The position numbers were made by a program, and so were the translations under genes. A stretch of DNA of 7,781 nt from NCBI GenBank assembly GCA_002305615.1, contig DBPU01000094.1:1-7781 (forward strand). The letters run 5' to 3'. Positions 1-7,351 of this stretch are shown one piece after another. This stretch comes from Verrucomicrobia bacterium UBA1412. Lineage in GTDB: Bacteria > Verrucomicrobiota > Verrucomicrobiia > Limisphaerales > UBA1412. Numbering within the stretch: the first letter of the stretch is position 1; each line of letters begins with the position of its first letter. Below the pieces are notes generated by a model that saw nothing but the letters and a program-made list of their open reading frames with translations, searched no databases and was not told the DNA's origin.

Positions 1-1292
1 TCAGAGCCCGGGGTGACATCAGATCCATCTGCAGATTCATCCGTAATCATATCGAGAATCGTACGGCGCCCGATTTCATCGGCTTCTTCCGGATTTTCCG
101 CTTCTGCTGGCGCGGCACGGTTGCGCAAGGTTGCCGCTGCCGCTGCCGGGCTGGATGCCAGTGAGCGTAATAAGGCCAAAGCTGACCACCAGCGTACTCG
201 CTGATGGAATTGTCCACCGGTAGCATCCAAAACAGATTCTCGGGCATAATCCAGCACACGTTCAAATAACCGCTTGTAATCCGGACTGAGATTATACGAT
301 TCTTCGCGATCTTCACGCCTGGGAAATGGGGTTTGAGTGTCCATGTAATTTTGAATGTCACCCCGCCGGCGTTGGATAAAGTGCTGGGCAAGGCGTTTGC
401 GGTGACTCAAATTTCGTTCTCCAGTCAGGTCTTCGGGTAGATCATTAAATTCTTTATCCAGAAACGTGAGTAAAGAACGGAAAGCCTCTTCTTTTCCACT
501 GTGCGGCGTGGCGGTTACGAGAATGATGTGCTGGTCTGGTTTTTGAGCCAGACCCCTCACCATTTCAAACCGTTGATGGCGTCCACCTCTTTCGGCACCG
601 TAAGCACAGGTATGGGCTTCATCAATAATGATCAATTCGGGACAGGCGCGCTTGAATTCTTCGCGTCGACGATCGGATTTAATGTAATCCATTGAGACGA
701 TTACGAAGGGATAACGTTCGAAAAGGCTTTCACCCAGACCGAGATTCCGTTCCAAACGTGCTGCGGTGGATGGAAGAACCAATTCCGCCTCGATATGAAA
801 TTTCTCACGAAGTTCAGACTGCCATTGCTCGGCTAACGGTGGTGGACAGAGAACCGCCATGCGCGAGAGCTCGCCACGATCCAGTAATTCGCGCGCAATT
901 AAGCCCGCTTCAATCGTTTTGCCGATACCGACATCATCCGCGATTAACAGACGGATCGGATCCAGTTTGAGTGCCATCAGCAAGGGTACAAGCTGGTAGG
1001 GACGCGGTTCAAAACCGATCCGTGCAAATGATCGGAACGGTCCAGCGCTGGAGCGAAAACCAAGTCGGATCGCATCGCGCAGCAAGCGAGCTGAACGATA
1101 ATCACCAACTTTTGAAGGATCAGGAAGGTCAAAGGTAGCCGGAGCCACGGATTCCAGTGGTGTATAAATACCGGAAATTTCATCATCCGATCCGCCTAAT
1201 GGTCGTAATATCAAAAGATCATCGGTGGAGTCGGGAAGGACGACCCATTCACGTCCGCGCGCTTTGACGAGAGAACCAACCTTGTAAGTCAT
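1..1292 (-). CDS. SNF2-family helicase/ATPase, DrmD-like (partial, C-terminal part beyond the window)
   Basis: The reading frame opens at ATG 1292-1290 and runs without a stop to the left edge, giving 430 codons of an incomplete protein. It starts MTYKVGSLVKARGREWVVLP. A short N-terminal region of about 90 residues precedes an SNF2-type RecA domain. Visible motifs are FEPRPYQ (94-100, Q-like motif), Walker A IADDVGIGKT (117-126), motif Ia VLCPPPLAEQW (147-157), DEAH Walker B IIIDEAH (221-227) and motif III LVTATPHSG (258-266). The stretch QRRRGDI (307-313), then TPFPRRE and WWSALALLRSLASSPAAAAA (369-387), is of the kind I associate with DrmD-like SNF2 proteins; the second RecA lobe is off the window. 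By family knowledge these are ATP-driven DNA translocases, and DrmD belongs to class 1 DISARM. The start overlaps the upstream helicase stop by 4 bp (ATGA), so the two are co-transcribed and probably translationally coupled. The ATPase assignment is secure; the DrmD label is an inference. Confidence 0.9.
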   Translation of the reverse strand, partial: MTYKVGSLVKARGREWVVLPDSTDDLLILRPLGGSDDEISGIYTPLESVAPATFDLPDPSKVGDYRSARLLRDAIRLGFRSSAGPFRSFARIGFEPRPYQLVPLLMALKLDPIRLLIADDVGIGKTIEAGLIARELLDRGELSRMAVLCPPPLAEQWQSELREKFHIEAELVLPSTAARLERNLGLGESLFERYPFVIVSMDYIKSDRRREEFKRACPELIIIDEAHTCAYGAERGGRHQRFEMVRGLAQKPDQHIILVTATPHSGKEEAFRSLLTFLDKEFNDLPEDLTGERNLSHRKRLAQHFIQRRRGDIQNYMDTQTPFPRREDREESYNLSPDYKRLFERVLDYARESVLDATGGQFHQRVRWWSALALLRSLASSPAAAAATLRNRAAPAEAENPEEADEIGRRTILDMITDESADGSDVTPGS

Positions 1293-4200
1293 AAAGACCC
1301 CTTACCTCCAAAGATGGAGGGATATCGCTTGATGATTTGATCCCAATCATCTTTTATTGAGAAGCGAATGACCGTGTATCCGGTATCTTCCATACACTCC
1401 CTCTGCGTCTGGTCCCGTTGTTGCCTTTCGGGATATTGATGATGGGGGCCATCCACATAGATCGCGGCGTGTTCCTGCTCGTAAAAGAAATCAGGACGTG
1501 TATGACAGGTCTCCAAAAGAAGTTGTGCATGGCTTGGCAATCGCAAATTACTTTTTTCAATAAACGTTAACCATTCTCTCTCAAGATCCGATTGGCAGAG
1601 ATTCAGCAAGTGTTGACAATGTTCAGCCCTGGAGATAGTCTGTGGAGAGGATGTTGAGGTACTTTGACTGCATTGTAACAGATATTCTTTGATTGTCTGA
1701 CGGTCCAAATGCTGATGATCCGATTGATTATAGTAGCTCATCAGGCAGTCATAACAGGCAGCTTCACAATCTTCTTTTGCATTGGGCGCATGTCGCAAAT
1801 CTTTGCCGGTCTGCGGATCAAAATGGCAGACATGCAATGCCTGGGCTGCGACTCGGGCAAATGCACCTGGATCATCGACCAGACGCCGCAATACGCCGGC
1901 GCCTCCTTCGGCAGATTCATAGAATAGAAGCAAATGCCGCTCATTACCGCCTGGCAAAGGTTCTGCAGCGATTTCGCTGTCTTCAAGCTGGTATTCCACT
2001 TGAATAGCATTCTTCAATGCAGCTTGCAAAGATGCCATCTGCGTAAGATCTAATTTTTCATTCGGTTCGAAGAGTAAGCAGTTCTTGTGATCCTCGACAA
2101 AAGGAACCACCCGCATTCTCCGGGGAGACATCGGATCCTCCGCTTCGCCTGCTGTTTTTTCATCTTCACTCTGTTCCCAGTAACCTCGCTCGATGTCGAG
2201 AATAAATCCAAATTGCTTCCGATTTGTACGTCTTTGCCAGCCCAAATTGATACGCCACAGTGTAGCTGAATTACCATACGTCAATTTACCAAGTAATGTG
2301 CCTTCGCCTTGTGCTCCTTGCGAGTGGAAATAAATTTCTGCATTACGGGCTGAGATGACTCCGCCATGATCGGCAAAGCGAATAGCTGTGCGCAATTCGA
2401 ACCCTCGACGCAAGCGTTCTTCTTCATCCGAGGAGATACGATCTCTTCGCTTGGTGGATACGTTTTGCAGGCGGAAAAGATTATTCATCGGATTTTCTAA
2501 CAAGGATCCGCAGCGCTCGCAGCGATCGAGTCCATCGCCATTGGTAATCGGGTGCAGGTATCCGCAGATTGGACATTGCTTGGCGCGTAATACAGCAAAC
2601 CCATCCCCCGTATCTGAAACGGGCAGGTTCACCTTGTTGATAATGTAGCGGGATCCCTCATGGTAAATAATGGAATGCGGGCCGAACTCCGAGATAGCCA
2701 GGAAACGGGACCGCGACAGGAATTCATCGTCCTGACTTCGGATACGCCTGGCAGGAATATATGCCGAAAGGGGAAGGCGGGGAAAACTGTAACCCGGCAA
2801 GAAACCTTCGCTGGCAAAATAGCGATACGAATAAAAGTCAGATTGAACAATATTTTCCGCCTCAGTCAATAATTCCAATTGACTTTTCGCCTCTTGATAT
2901 AACCGTTCAGCCAGACGTTTATCTTGAATAGATCGGCTGGCATCCTTGATAATTTTGTGCTGCACTTCCAGTTGGTTCATTGCAGCTCGATAAAGATTTC
3001 GCCATCGTTCGCAAGCCTGGTTGAATTGAAGATCAATTTGTGAAAGGACACCGTCCAGCCAACCCTCATTCCACCAATCCGTTTGATTTAATTCTGATTC
3101 AATATCGCTTAGCGCTGCATGCGCTTTCAGTTTTGCTTTGTCACGATTACCTTGTGAATTTAATGCATCTTGAACAAAATTGAGAAAAGATAACTTAGAG
3201 GTGTCGGAAAGATCAAGCAAATCTTTCAAGGAGGTACCCAGGCTTAACCCGGATTCTGCCAGCCAAATCGCCTGGACATGGCTGCGTATCAGATCTTCAT
3301 TCGTCATGTCGATCCTGGGTGGGGTAACTGCTCCCGAGACCATCAATCCAGGACGTTTGAAATAATACTGGTCGTGTGGACTGCCGATGGTGCAATACGT
3401 AAAGACCATTGCCGGTTGTCCGCTTCTACCAGCGCGTCCGCTACGTTGCGCATAATTCGCAGGAGTGGGTGGTACATTACGCATATTGACTGCGTTAAGC
3501 TCGGAGATATCCACCCCCAATTCCATAGTGGGCGAACAGTAAAGAATGGGCAACTCCCCAGTGCGGAATCTTGCCTCCCGCTCCTCCCGTTGCGCTGAGG
3601 GAACTTGCGCAGTATGCTCTCGCGCTTCGATACCCAGGATTTGTTTTTCTACGGTTTGGTAAAAATTCACAAAAAACTCGTTTGTTTTACCACCACCCTC
3701 AGGCAACCGTGGAACACGGATCGGGTCGTGAAAAGCATGTTTTCCATCTCCAATTTTCCAGATCATTCCTGAAGCGAGTAACTGGTAACCCGGTTTATGA
3801 CCGACATCATTCTTTTCATCGAAAACCTTCTCTACCAGGCCGGCAATACGTAAGCTGTTGAGGATTTGATCGATGATTTCTTCGGTGTCATCTATAGAGA
3901 TGCTATCGTGATAGTCCGGGAAGGTCGTGTTTCTGCGTAAGAATTGTCCATATCCACCCCTGGGTGAGAGGTAAAGATTTCCGCCATATTCCTCCTGGTC
4001 ACCCAGTTTTCGTCTGGGAAACAAGATAGAAGAATGTTCCAGTTTCTCGTTTTCATCCATCGCCCAGGGTGCAATCAAACGTTGACTGCTAAGCTGACGT
4101 ATACTTTCTTGTTCTCCCTGATCAAGATAAGTAACTTTAATCGCCAGTTCACGACGCATGTAATCTAATAAAACCTTCGCGATACGTATTCTGTTATCCG

Positions 4201-6502
4201 GTGTTGTTGAAGCAAGTACTTCATGTGTATTCTGCCATATGTCTTCCGTAGCACACAGCTCATCTAAGGATGCATATTCAATTCGAAGCAAACCCGATTG
4301 CTCAAGATTGGGAGAAGTAATACGCCATCCACGCTTGAGATCACAGTAGATTCTGTATCCTAAAACCTCACGTAAGGCGCGGTCCGTTTCAGCCTTCTGT
4401 GCAAAGCGAACTTCAGGGTCGCTGGCATAGCACTCAAATGGAAGGTCAAGGGATTGAAAAACCTTCATTGTCAATACATCATGAGAAATTCCTGTTTGTC
4501 CATTCGCTTTCACTGCTCGATATAAGGCTGAGCGAAGTAACGCAATTTCCACAAAATCATTAAAATGACCAGCTTGCAGCGAAGCATCTTGACGGTTATC
4601 GGTAAAACTGAGAAGTTTTCTGGCTTTTGGTAATAAATCCTGATCATTTCTCAGTTGACGGACTAAGGACATGCTGAGAATGGTTGTATCTGTGGAGCGA
4701 CCGCCCGAACTGAGTTCGGTAAGTTTCGCAAAATCAGAAGATTGACGCGCTCCATAAGACACTCCACAATGGAGGCAGAAGCGGAAAGGCGCTTTCAAAT
4801 AAGCCACGCGCTGACCAGATTCTCCTTTTTTTCCATCCGGACTGATCCTGACAACTTCAGGCAGATTTTTCAATTGGCTTCTCTTGATAGCCAATTCGCC
4901 ATTACGTTCTTCAAGCCAATCATCTGGGAGGCGGTCAATCGCATCATAATTATCTTCCGGCCAGGGATTATCCTGGTTCAGGTAGAGAAATCCTGGTTCA
5001 CCATCATCGGAATCCCTGTTTTCATTGAGGTCGCGCGGTAGAAACTGATCAGGTCTGCCTTCAAGACCTTTAATTCGCCGAACAACGTAATACTCTTGAC
5101 CGCATTCACGACAAAAAGCCAGGGGAAGTAATACTTTGTCCCGTTCGCCGGGTACAAATTTTTGTCCATATACGGTAATGAAACGATCCGCTTCTGCTTC
5201 CACTGACGCATAGACCGTATCTCCACGGCTGATAAACTGGTGTAATCGGAAAGCAAAAGCTGGAAAATTTGTCTCCGGATTCGTAATCGAATACCCTTTC
5301 AACAGAATAACCTGAAGCGCATGAACGCAAATTTCTTCTGGCAATCCGGTAAGGAGACTTAATTCACGTCCAGCCCCGTCGTTACCGGTTAGGCTTTTTG
5401 GAAGGGCGCGTACCAGGCGTCCACTATCTTTATCTGTATTTAAGCCCAGACTGCTTTCAACCCAGCTTGCCAGGGAATGGTGAATAAAATCGTTATACGT
5501 GTCCGGTAAATTGAGATTTTGAATACTTGACTTGAGTTCCTTAATAAATAATGCATCATTAAGTTGGTTCTCTTTTGTTGCACGCCGAAGTGTTTCACCA
5601 ATCACACTTTCATTGAGCACTGTATCCCCAAATAATTTGGATGCGACCTTAGCAACTTCAACACGCTGCTGTTCCAGACTACCACCGCCTGCAAGCGTAG
5701 CCGATGTGCCGATACACTGTAAGTGGTTGGCATGTAAAGCTTCTCGCACACGCCGAACGAGCATGGATACATCTGCTCCCTGGCGTCCTCGGTAAGTATG
5801 CAGTTCATCAAGAACCAGGAATCTCAATCCTTGCGCAGCATTAACCAGCGTCTTACGCTCCTCAGGGCGAGTCAGGATCAATTCCAGCATGACATAGTTT
5901 GTCAGCAATATATCCGGAGGATTCGACATGATGTGGTTTTTTTCCTGATCATTTTCCTGCCCGGTATACCGCTCAAAGGTGACTGGGCCGTTTCCATCTG
6001 GATAACCGAATTTAAGGAATTTCTCCAATTCACCTTTCTGACTGTTTGCCAGTGCGTTCATCGGGTAAACGATGATTGCCTGAATTCCCTTACCACTCCC
6101 GTTACGCAATACGTAATCGACTATCGGGATAATATAGGCTAGGCTTTTTCCAGATCCAGTTCCTGTTGTAAGTATATAGTTATGACCTTCTCGGGCTGTT
6201 CTGATGGCATCTTCCTGATGCTTGTGCAACCGTAACGGTTGACCGAAATCATCAGGTGCTTGTTTGCGACGAAATATCCGTTTACATTCTTTGTGCAGAA
6301 CACATTCATTGGTCAGGTCATCAATCCATTTTCCAGGTTCAAAGGTGGGGTTTAGTTGAATAAGGGGATCCGGCCATAACAAACCCTGATCAATGCTCTG
6401 ATCCACATAGTCCTTAATTTTTTGATCATGGATTTGAATAAAACTTTTGATATAGGATGCATAATCATCAATCAGGTCGTTGCGTAGATCAAATATATTC
6501 AT
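1289..6502 (-). CDS. Giant DEAD/DEAH-type SF2 helicase with DUF1998/MZB and a C-terminal Vsr/DUF559-like nuclease domain (DruE/DrmA-B-like)
   Basis: This is a 1737-residue protein when started at ATG 6502 (MNIFDLRNDL). Helicase core: LHKHQ (92-96), Walker A TTGTGSGKS (112-120), VYPMNALANSQ (145-155), DELH (232-235), GTSATLA (265-271), SFTDNRQDASLQAGHFNDF (632-650), CSPTMELGVDIS (989-1000) and arginine-finger motif VI QRSGRAGR (1019-1026). A zinc knuckle pair CRECG (464-468) and CLHCG (576-580) sits inside the core. A helical, coiled-coil-like stretch (about 1155-1220) and a second knuckle pair CPICG/CERCG (1310-1332) follow. The DUF1998 signature is YESAEGGAGVLRRL (1528-1541) with cysteines 1559, 1579, 1583 and 1586, as in the zinc-binding MZB module of MrfA. 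The C-terminus (about 1643-1730) has RPDFFYE, IYVDGPHH and a YTVIRFS strand, resembling Vsr/DUF559 nucleases. Family knowledge: DUF1998 helicases serve in DISARM, Druantia (DruE) and DNA repair. A role in defence against foreign DNA is inferred. An in-frame GTG at 6589 would add 29 residues. Confidence 0.92.
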   Translation of the reverse strand: MNIFDLRNDLIDDYASYIKSFIQIHDQKIKDYVDQSIDQGLLWPDPLIQLNPTFEPGKWIDDLTNECVLHKECKRIFRRKQAPDDFGQPLRLHKHQEDAIRTAREGHNYILTTGTGSGKSLAYIIPIVDYVLRNGSGKGIQAIIVYPMNALANSQKGELEKFLKFGYPDGNGPVTFERYTGQENDQEKNHIMSNPPDILLTNYVMLELILTRPEERKTLVNAAQGLRFLVLDELHTYRGRQGADVSMLVRRVREALHANHLQCIGTSATLAGGGSLEQQRVEVAKVASKLFGDTVLNESVIGETLRRATKENQLNDALFIKELKSSIQNLNLPDTYNDFIHHSLASWVESSLGLNTDKDSGRLVRALPKSLTGNDGAGRELSLLTGLPEEICVHALQVILLKGYSITNPETNFPAFAFRLHQFISRGDTVYASVEAEADRFITVYGQKFVPGERDKVLLPLAFCRECGQEYYVVRRIKGLEGRPDQFLPRDLNENRDSDDGEPGFLYLNQDNPWPEDNYDAIDRLPDDWLEERNGELAIKRSQLKNLPEVVRISPDGKKGESGQRVAYLKAPFRFCLHCGVSYGARQSSDFAKLTELSSGGRSTDTTILSMSLVRQLRNDQDLLPKARKLLSFTDNRQDASLQAGHFNDFVEIALLRSALYRAVKANGQTGISHDVLTMKVFQSLDLPFECYASDPEVRFAQKAETDRALREVLGYRIYCDLKRGWRITSPNLEQSGLLRIEYASLDELCATEDIWQNTHEVLASTTPDNRIRIAKVLLDYMRRELAIKVTYLDQGEQESIRQLSSQRLIAPWAMDENEKLEHSSILFPRRKLGDQEEYGGNLYLSPRGGYGQFLRRNTTFPDYHDSISIDDTEEIIDQILNSLRIAGLVEKVFDEKNDVGHKPGYQLLASGMIWKIGDGKHAFHDPIRVPRLPEGGGKTNEFFVNFYQTVEKQILGIEAREHTAQVPSAQREEREARFRTGELPILYCSPTMELGVDISELNAVNMRNVPPTPANYAQRSGRAGRSGQPAMVFTYCTIGSPHDQYYFKRPGLMVSGAVTPPRIDMTNEDLIRSHVQAIWLAESGLSLGTSLKDLLDLSDTSKLSFLNFVQDALNSQGNRDKAKLKAHAALSDIESELNQTDWWNEGWLDGVLSQIDLQFNQACERWRNLYRAAMNQLEVQHKIIKDASRSIQDKRLAERLYQEAKSQLELLTEAENIVQSDFYSYRYFASEGFLPGYSFPRLPLSAYIPARRIRSQDDEFLSRSRFLAISEFGPHSIIYHEGSRYIINKVNLPVSDTGDGFAVLRAKQCPICGYLHPITNGDGLDRCERCGSLLENPMNNLFRLQNVSTKRRDRISSDEEERLRRGFELRTAIRFADHGGVISARNAEIYFHSQGAQGEGTLLGKLTYGNSATLWRINLGWQRRTNRKQFGFILDIERGYWEQSEDEKTAGEAEDPMSPRRMRVVPFVEDHKNCLLFEPNEKLDLTQMASLQAALKNAIQVEYQLEDSEIAAEPLPGGNERHLLLFYESAEGGAGVLRRLVDDPGAFARVAAQALHVCHFDPQTGKDLRHAPNAKEDCEAACYDCLMSYYNQSDHQHLDRQTIKEYLLQCSQSTSTSSPQTISRAEHCQHLLNLCQSDLEREWLTFIEKSNLRLPSHAQLLLETCHTRPDFFYEQEHAAIYVDGPHHQYPERQQRDQTQRECMEDTGYTVIRFSIKDDWDQIIKRYPSIFGGKGSL
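1293..1320 (-). promoter_or_regulatory. Ribosome binding region of the SNF2 gene, with the GGAGG placed inside a hairpin
   Basis: The minus-strand transcript reads CCUCCA-UCUU-UGGAGG (bases 1320 to 1305), a perfect 6-bp stem with a 4-nt loop. It is followed by UAAGGGGUCUUU and the ATG of the SNF2 gene. The strong GGAGGU is paired in the stem and lies 11 nt from the start; a weaker AAGGGG lies 5 nt away. All of this lies within the last codons of the helicase gene. Ribosomes finishing the helicase at the overlapping TGA would melt the stem, so translational coupling is likely by inference. Confidence 0.6.
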
Positions 6503-6511
6503 TCTTACCTC
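6503..6511 (-). promoter_or_regulatory. Ribosome binding site of the giant helicase gene
   Basis: Read on the minus strand the sequence is GAGGTAAGA followed directly by ATG. The GAGG core sits 5 nt before the start codon, which is close to ideal. This decides for ATG 6502 over the in-frame GTG at 6589. The GTG also has a weaker AGGA six bases upstream, so the longer form cannot be fully excluded. The 29 extra residues show no recognisable domain. Confidence 0.7.
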
Positions 6512-6777
6512 GATAGAATAAAATTCCTTATTGTTTTTTAACTTAGCTGGGTTTGTTGGATACGAATGCGATTTCCTTTCGGACAGCACAGTAATTCCTG
6601 GTTAATTCTGATCGGTCAGCCAATGTCTTTTCTTTAGCTTCATGAGCCATCCCACAAATCTATGTATAAGTCGGCAGTTTTCATGTGGTACGATTTTACA
6701 GGTTTATATATCGGTTTTACTTGCTGATAAATTACAATATGACTTGCGAGATCTCTAAAAAAATTGGTATTCGATAA

Positions 6778-6806
6778 ATTATATACGCAATCCAAAGGAT
6801 TGTGAA
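6778..6806 (-). promoter_or_regulatory. Sigma70-type promoter of the helicase operon
   Basis: On the minus strand the -35 box TTCACA (6806-6801, 5 of 6 consensus) is separated by exactly 17 bp from a perfect -10 box TATAAT (6783-6778). The predicted start of transcription is near 6771, giving a leader of about 270 nt before ATG 6502. A dyad, CAATCC-AAA-GGATTG on the plus strand (6788-6802), covers most of the spacer and touches the -35 box, so it could be an operator. The promoter is directed only at the helicase operon. Confidence 0.65.
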
Positions 6807-6961
6807 CCGTCGAAATCTAATACTGCTGAGAATCTACACTTTTTTCTTCACCGTCACAGAATCGTTCCAGGCGCACTTTAATTCTGCGGACAGAAAAGAT
6901 GATGAATATTTTTGGTAATAACCGCTCACGGTTTTTCTTTGCATGTTTTCAATATTTCCAT

Positions 6962-6986
6962 GTAGGGGTAGGGCTTGCCCCTACCC
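6962..6986 (+). repeat. GC-rich palindromic repeat, class A copy 1
   Basis: GTAGGGG (6962-6968) pairs with CCCCTAC (6978-6984). This 25-bp unit matches the reverse complement of the unit at 7011-7035 at 23 of 25 positions, so the two form an inverted pair about 24 bp apart. It is a REP-like extragenic palindrome with no coding sense. Confidence 0.8.
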
Positions 6987-7010
6987 TGTTGTTCATTGTA
7001 AATTTATTCC

Positions 7011-7035
7011 GGGCAGGGGCAAGCCCTGCCCCTAC
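7011..7035 (-). repeat. GC-rich palindromic repeat, class A copy 2
   Basis: GGGCAGGG (7011-7018) pairs with CCCTGCCC (7024-7031) around a 5-nt loop, and the unit ends CCCCTAC. It is the inverted counterpart of the copy at 6962 and is close to the copy at 7323 (22 of 25 positions). Confidence 0.8.
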
Positions 7036-7141
7036 GATGTTATTGGGTCGTCGATTTTGTCCAAAAAATTGGAAACCGAAGATGATTATTTTCAGATAAA
7101 AATTGCCCATGGTTTTTCGTTGTTCATTTTCGTACGCACTA

Positions 7142-7174
7142 GTAGGGGCAACCGGCAGGTCGCCCGGTTGCCCG
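7142..7174 (+). repeat. GC-rich palindromic repeat, class B copy 1
   Basis: This 33-bp unit is identical to 7260-7292. It begins with the same GTAGGGGCA head as class A. It contains a perfect 10-bp stem, GGGCAACCGG (7146-7155) with CCGGTTGCCC (7164-7173), around an 8-nt loop. Both copies are followed by a looser shared tail ending GTCATGATT. Confidence 0.85.
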
Positions 7175-7204
7175 TTATCAACATGGTCCGTCATGATTTT
7201 TTTT

Positions 7205-7228
7205 GTAGGGGAGATCGGTCGGTTATCC
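7205..7228 (+). repeat. Probable decayed class B repeat
   Basis: The stretch begins GTAGGGGAGATCGGTCGG and lies between the two intact class B copies. It keeps the head and part of the GG-TCGG core but has lost the strong stem. It may be a decayed copy; the similarity is weak. Confidence 0.35.
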
Positions 7229-7259
7229 GAATGATTATGTCTGGCATGACCCATTTTGG

Positions 7260-7292
7260 GTAGGGGCAACCGGCAGGTCGCCCGGTTGCCCG
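7260..7292 (+). repeat. GC-rich palindromic repeat, class B copy 2
   Basis: The 33 bases are identical to 7142-7174, 118 bp downstream. The 10-bp stem is at 7264-7273 and 7282-7291. The following bases keep ATC and GTCATGATT in common with copy 1, so the unit may extend to about 60 bp. Confidence 0.85.
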
Positions 7293-7322
7293 ATATCGAT
7301 AGGTTTCGTCATGATTCATATT

Positions 7323-7351
7323 GGGCAGGGGTAAACCCCGCCCCTACCCTG
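7323..7351 (-). repeat. GC-rich palindromic repeat, class A copy 3
   Basis: GGGCAGGGG, then TAAA, then CCCCGCCCCTACCCTG: a class A unit in the same orientation as 7011-7035, with three differences over 25 bp. It closes the repeat cluster, which is therefore bounded by class A units in opposite orientation (6962 and 7323). Confidence 0.75.

Larger units (their letters stand above)
6503..6900. other. Intergenic leader and promoter region without a recognisable gene
   Basis: About 400 bp lie between the helicase start and the repeat cluster. Apart from the promoter at 6778-6806 and the ribosome binding site next to ATG 6502, I see no coding signal in either direction and no RNA gene that I recognise. 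The predicted 5' leader (about 6771 to 6503) is AT-rich, and I found no riboswitch-like pattern in it. Confidence 0.6.
6901..7131. repeat. Degenerate direct duplication, two roughly 180-bp modules (copies begin at 6901 and 7081)
   Basis: The 50 bases from 6901 and the 51 bases from 7081 are recognisably the same sequence. Both begin GATGA, continue with an A/T-rich TATTTT block, and then carry CACGGTTTTTCTTTG versus CATGGTTTTTCGTTG. The clearest 24-base block (6927-6950 versus 7108-7131) matches at 18 of 24 positions by eye. Each copy is followed after about ten bases by a GTAGGGG palindrome. This suggests an old tandem duplication of a module that carries the palindromes. Confidence 0.5.

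Noticed and set aside
47..391. 114-codon minus-strand open frame.
   Set aside because: It lies in another frame within the clearly conserved SNF2 coding region and has no recognisable motifs.
692..970. 92-codon plus-strand open frame, and 501-695 beside it.
   Set aside because: Both are antisense to the SNF2 ATPase motifs; shadows of real coding sequence.
1693..6142. Many open frames of 60-114 codons on both strands within the helicase gene.
   Set aside because: All overlap the 1737-codon helicase, whose motifs run without a break. None shows a domain or a ribosome site.
6503..6589. In-frame GTG at 6589 that would extend the helicase by 29 residues.
   Set aside because: ATG 6502 has a better ribosome site (GAGG, 5 nt away), and the extra residues look like translated leader. 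The GTG does have a weak AGGA, so it stays a minor alternative.
6943..7269. Two 106-codon open frames on opposite strands.
   Set aside because: Both are translations of the palindromic repeats (for example VGAGLAPA-like strings), with low complexity and no ribosome site.
6962..7351. A CRISPR array.
   Set aside because: The units are of two different kinds, in both orientations, irregularly spaced and with non-uniform spacers. They are REP-like palindromes.
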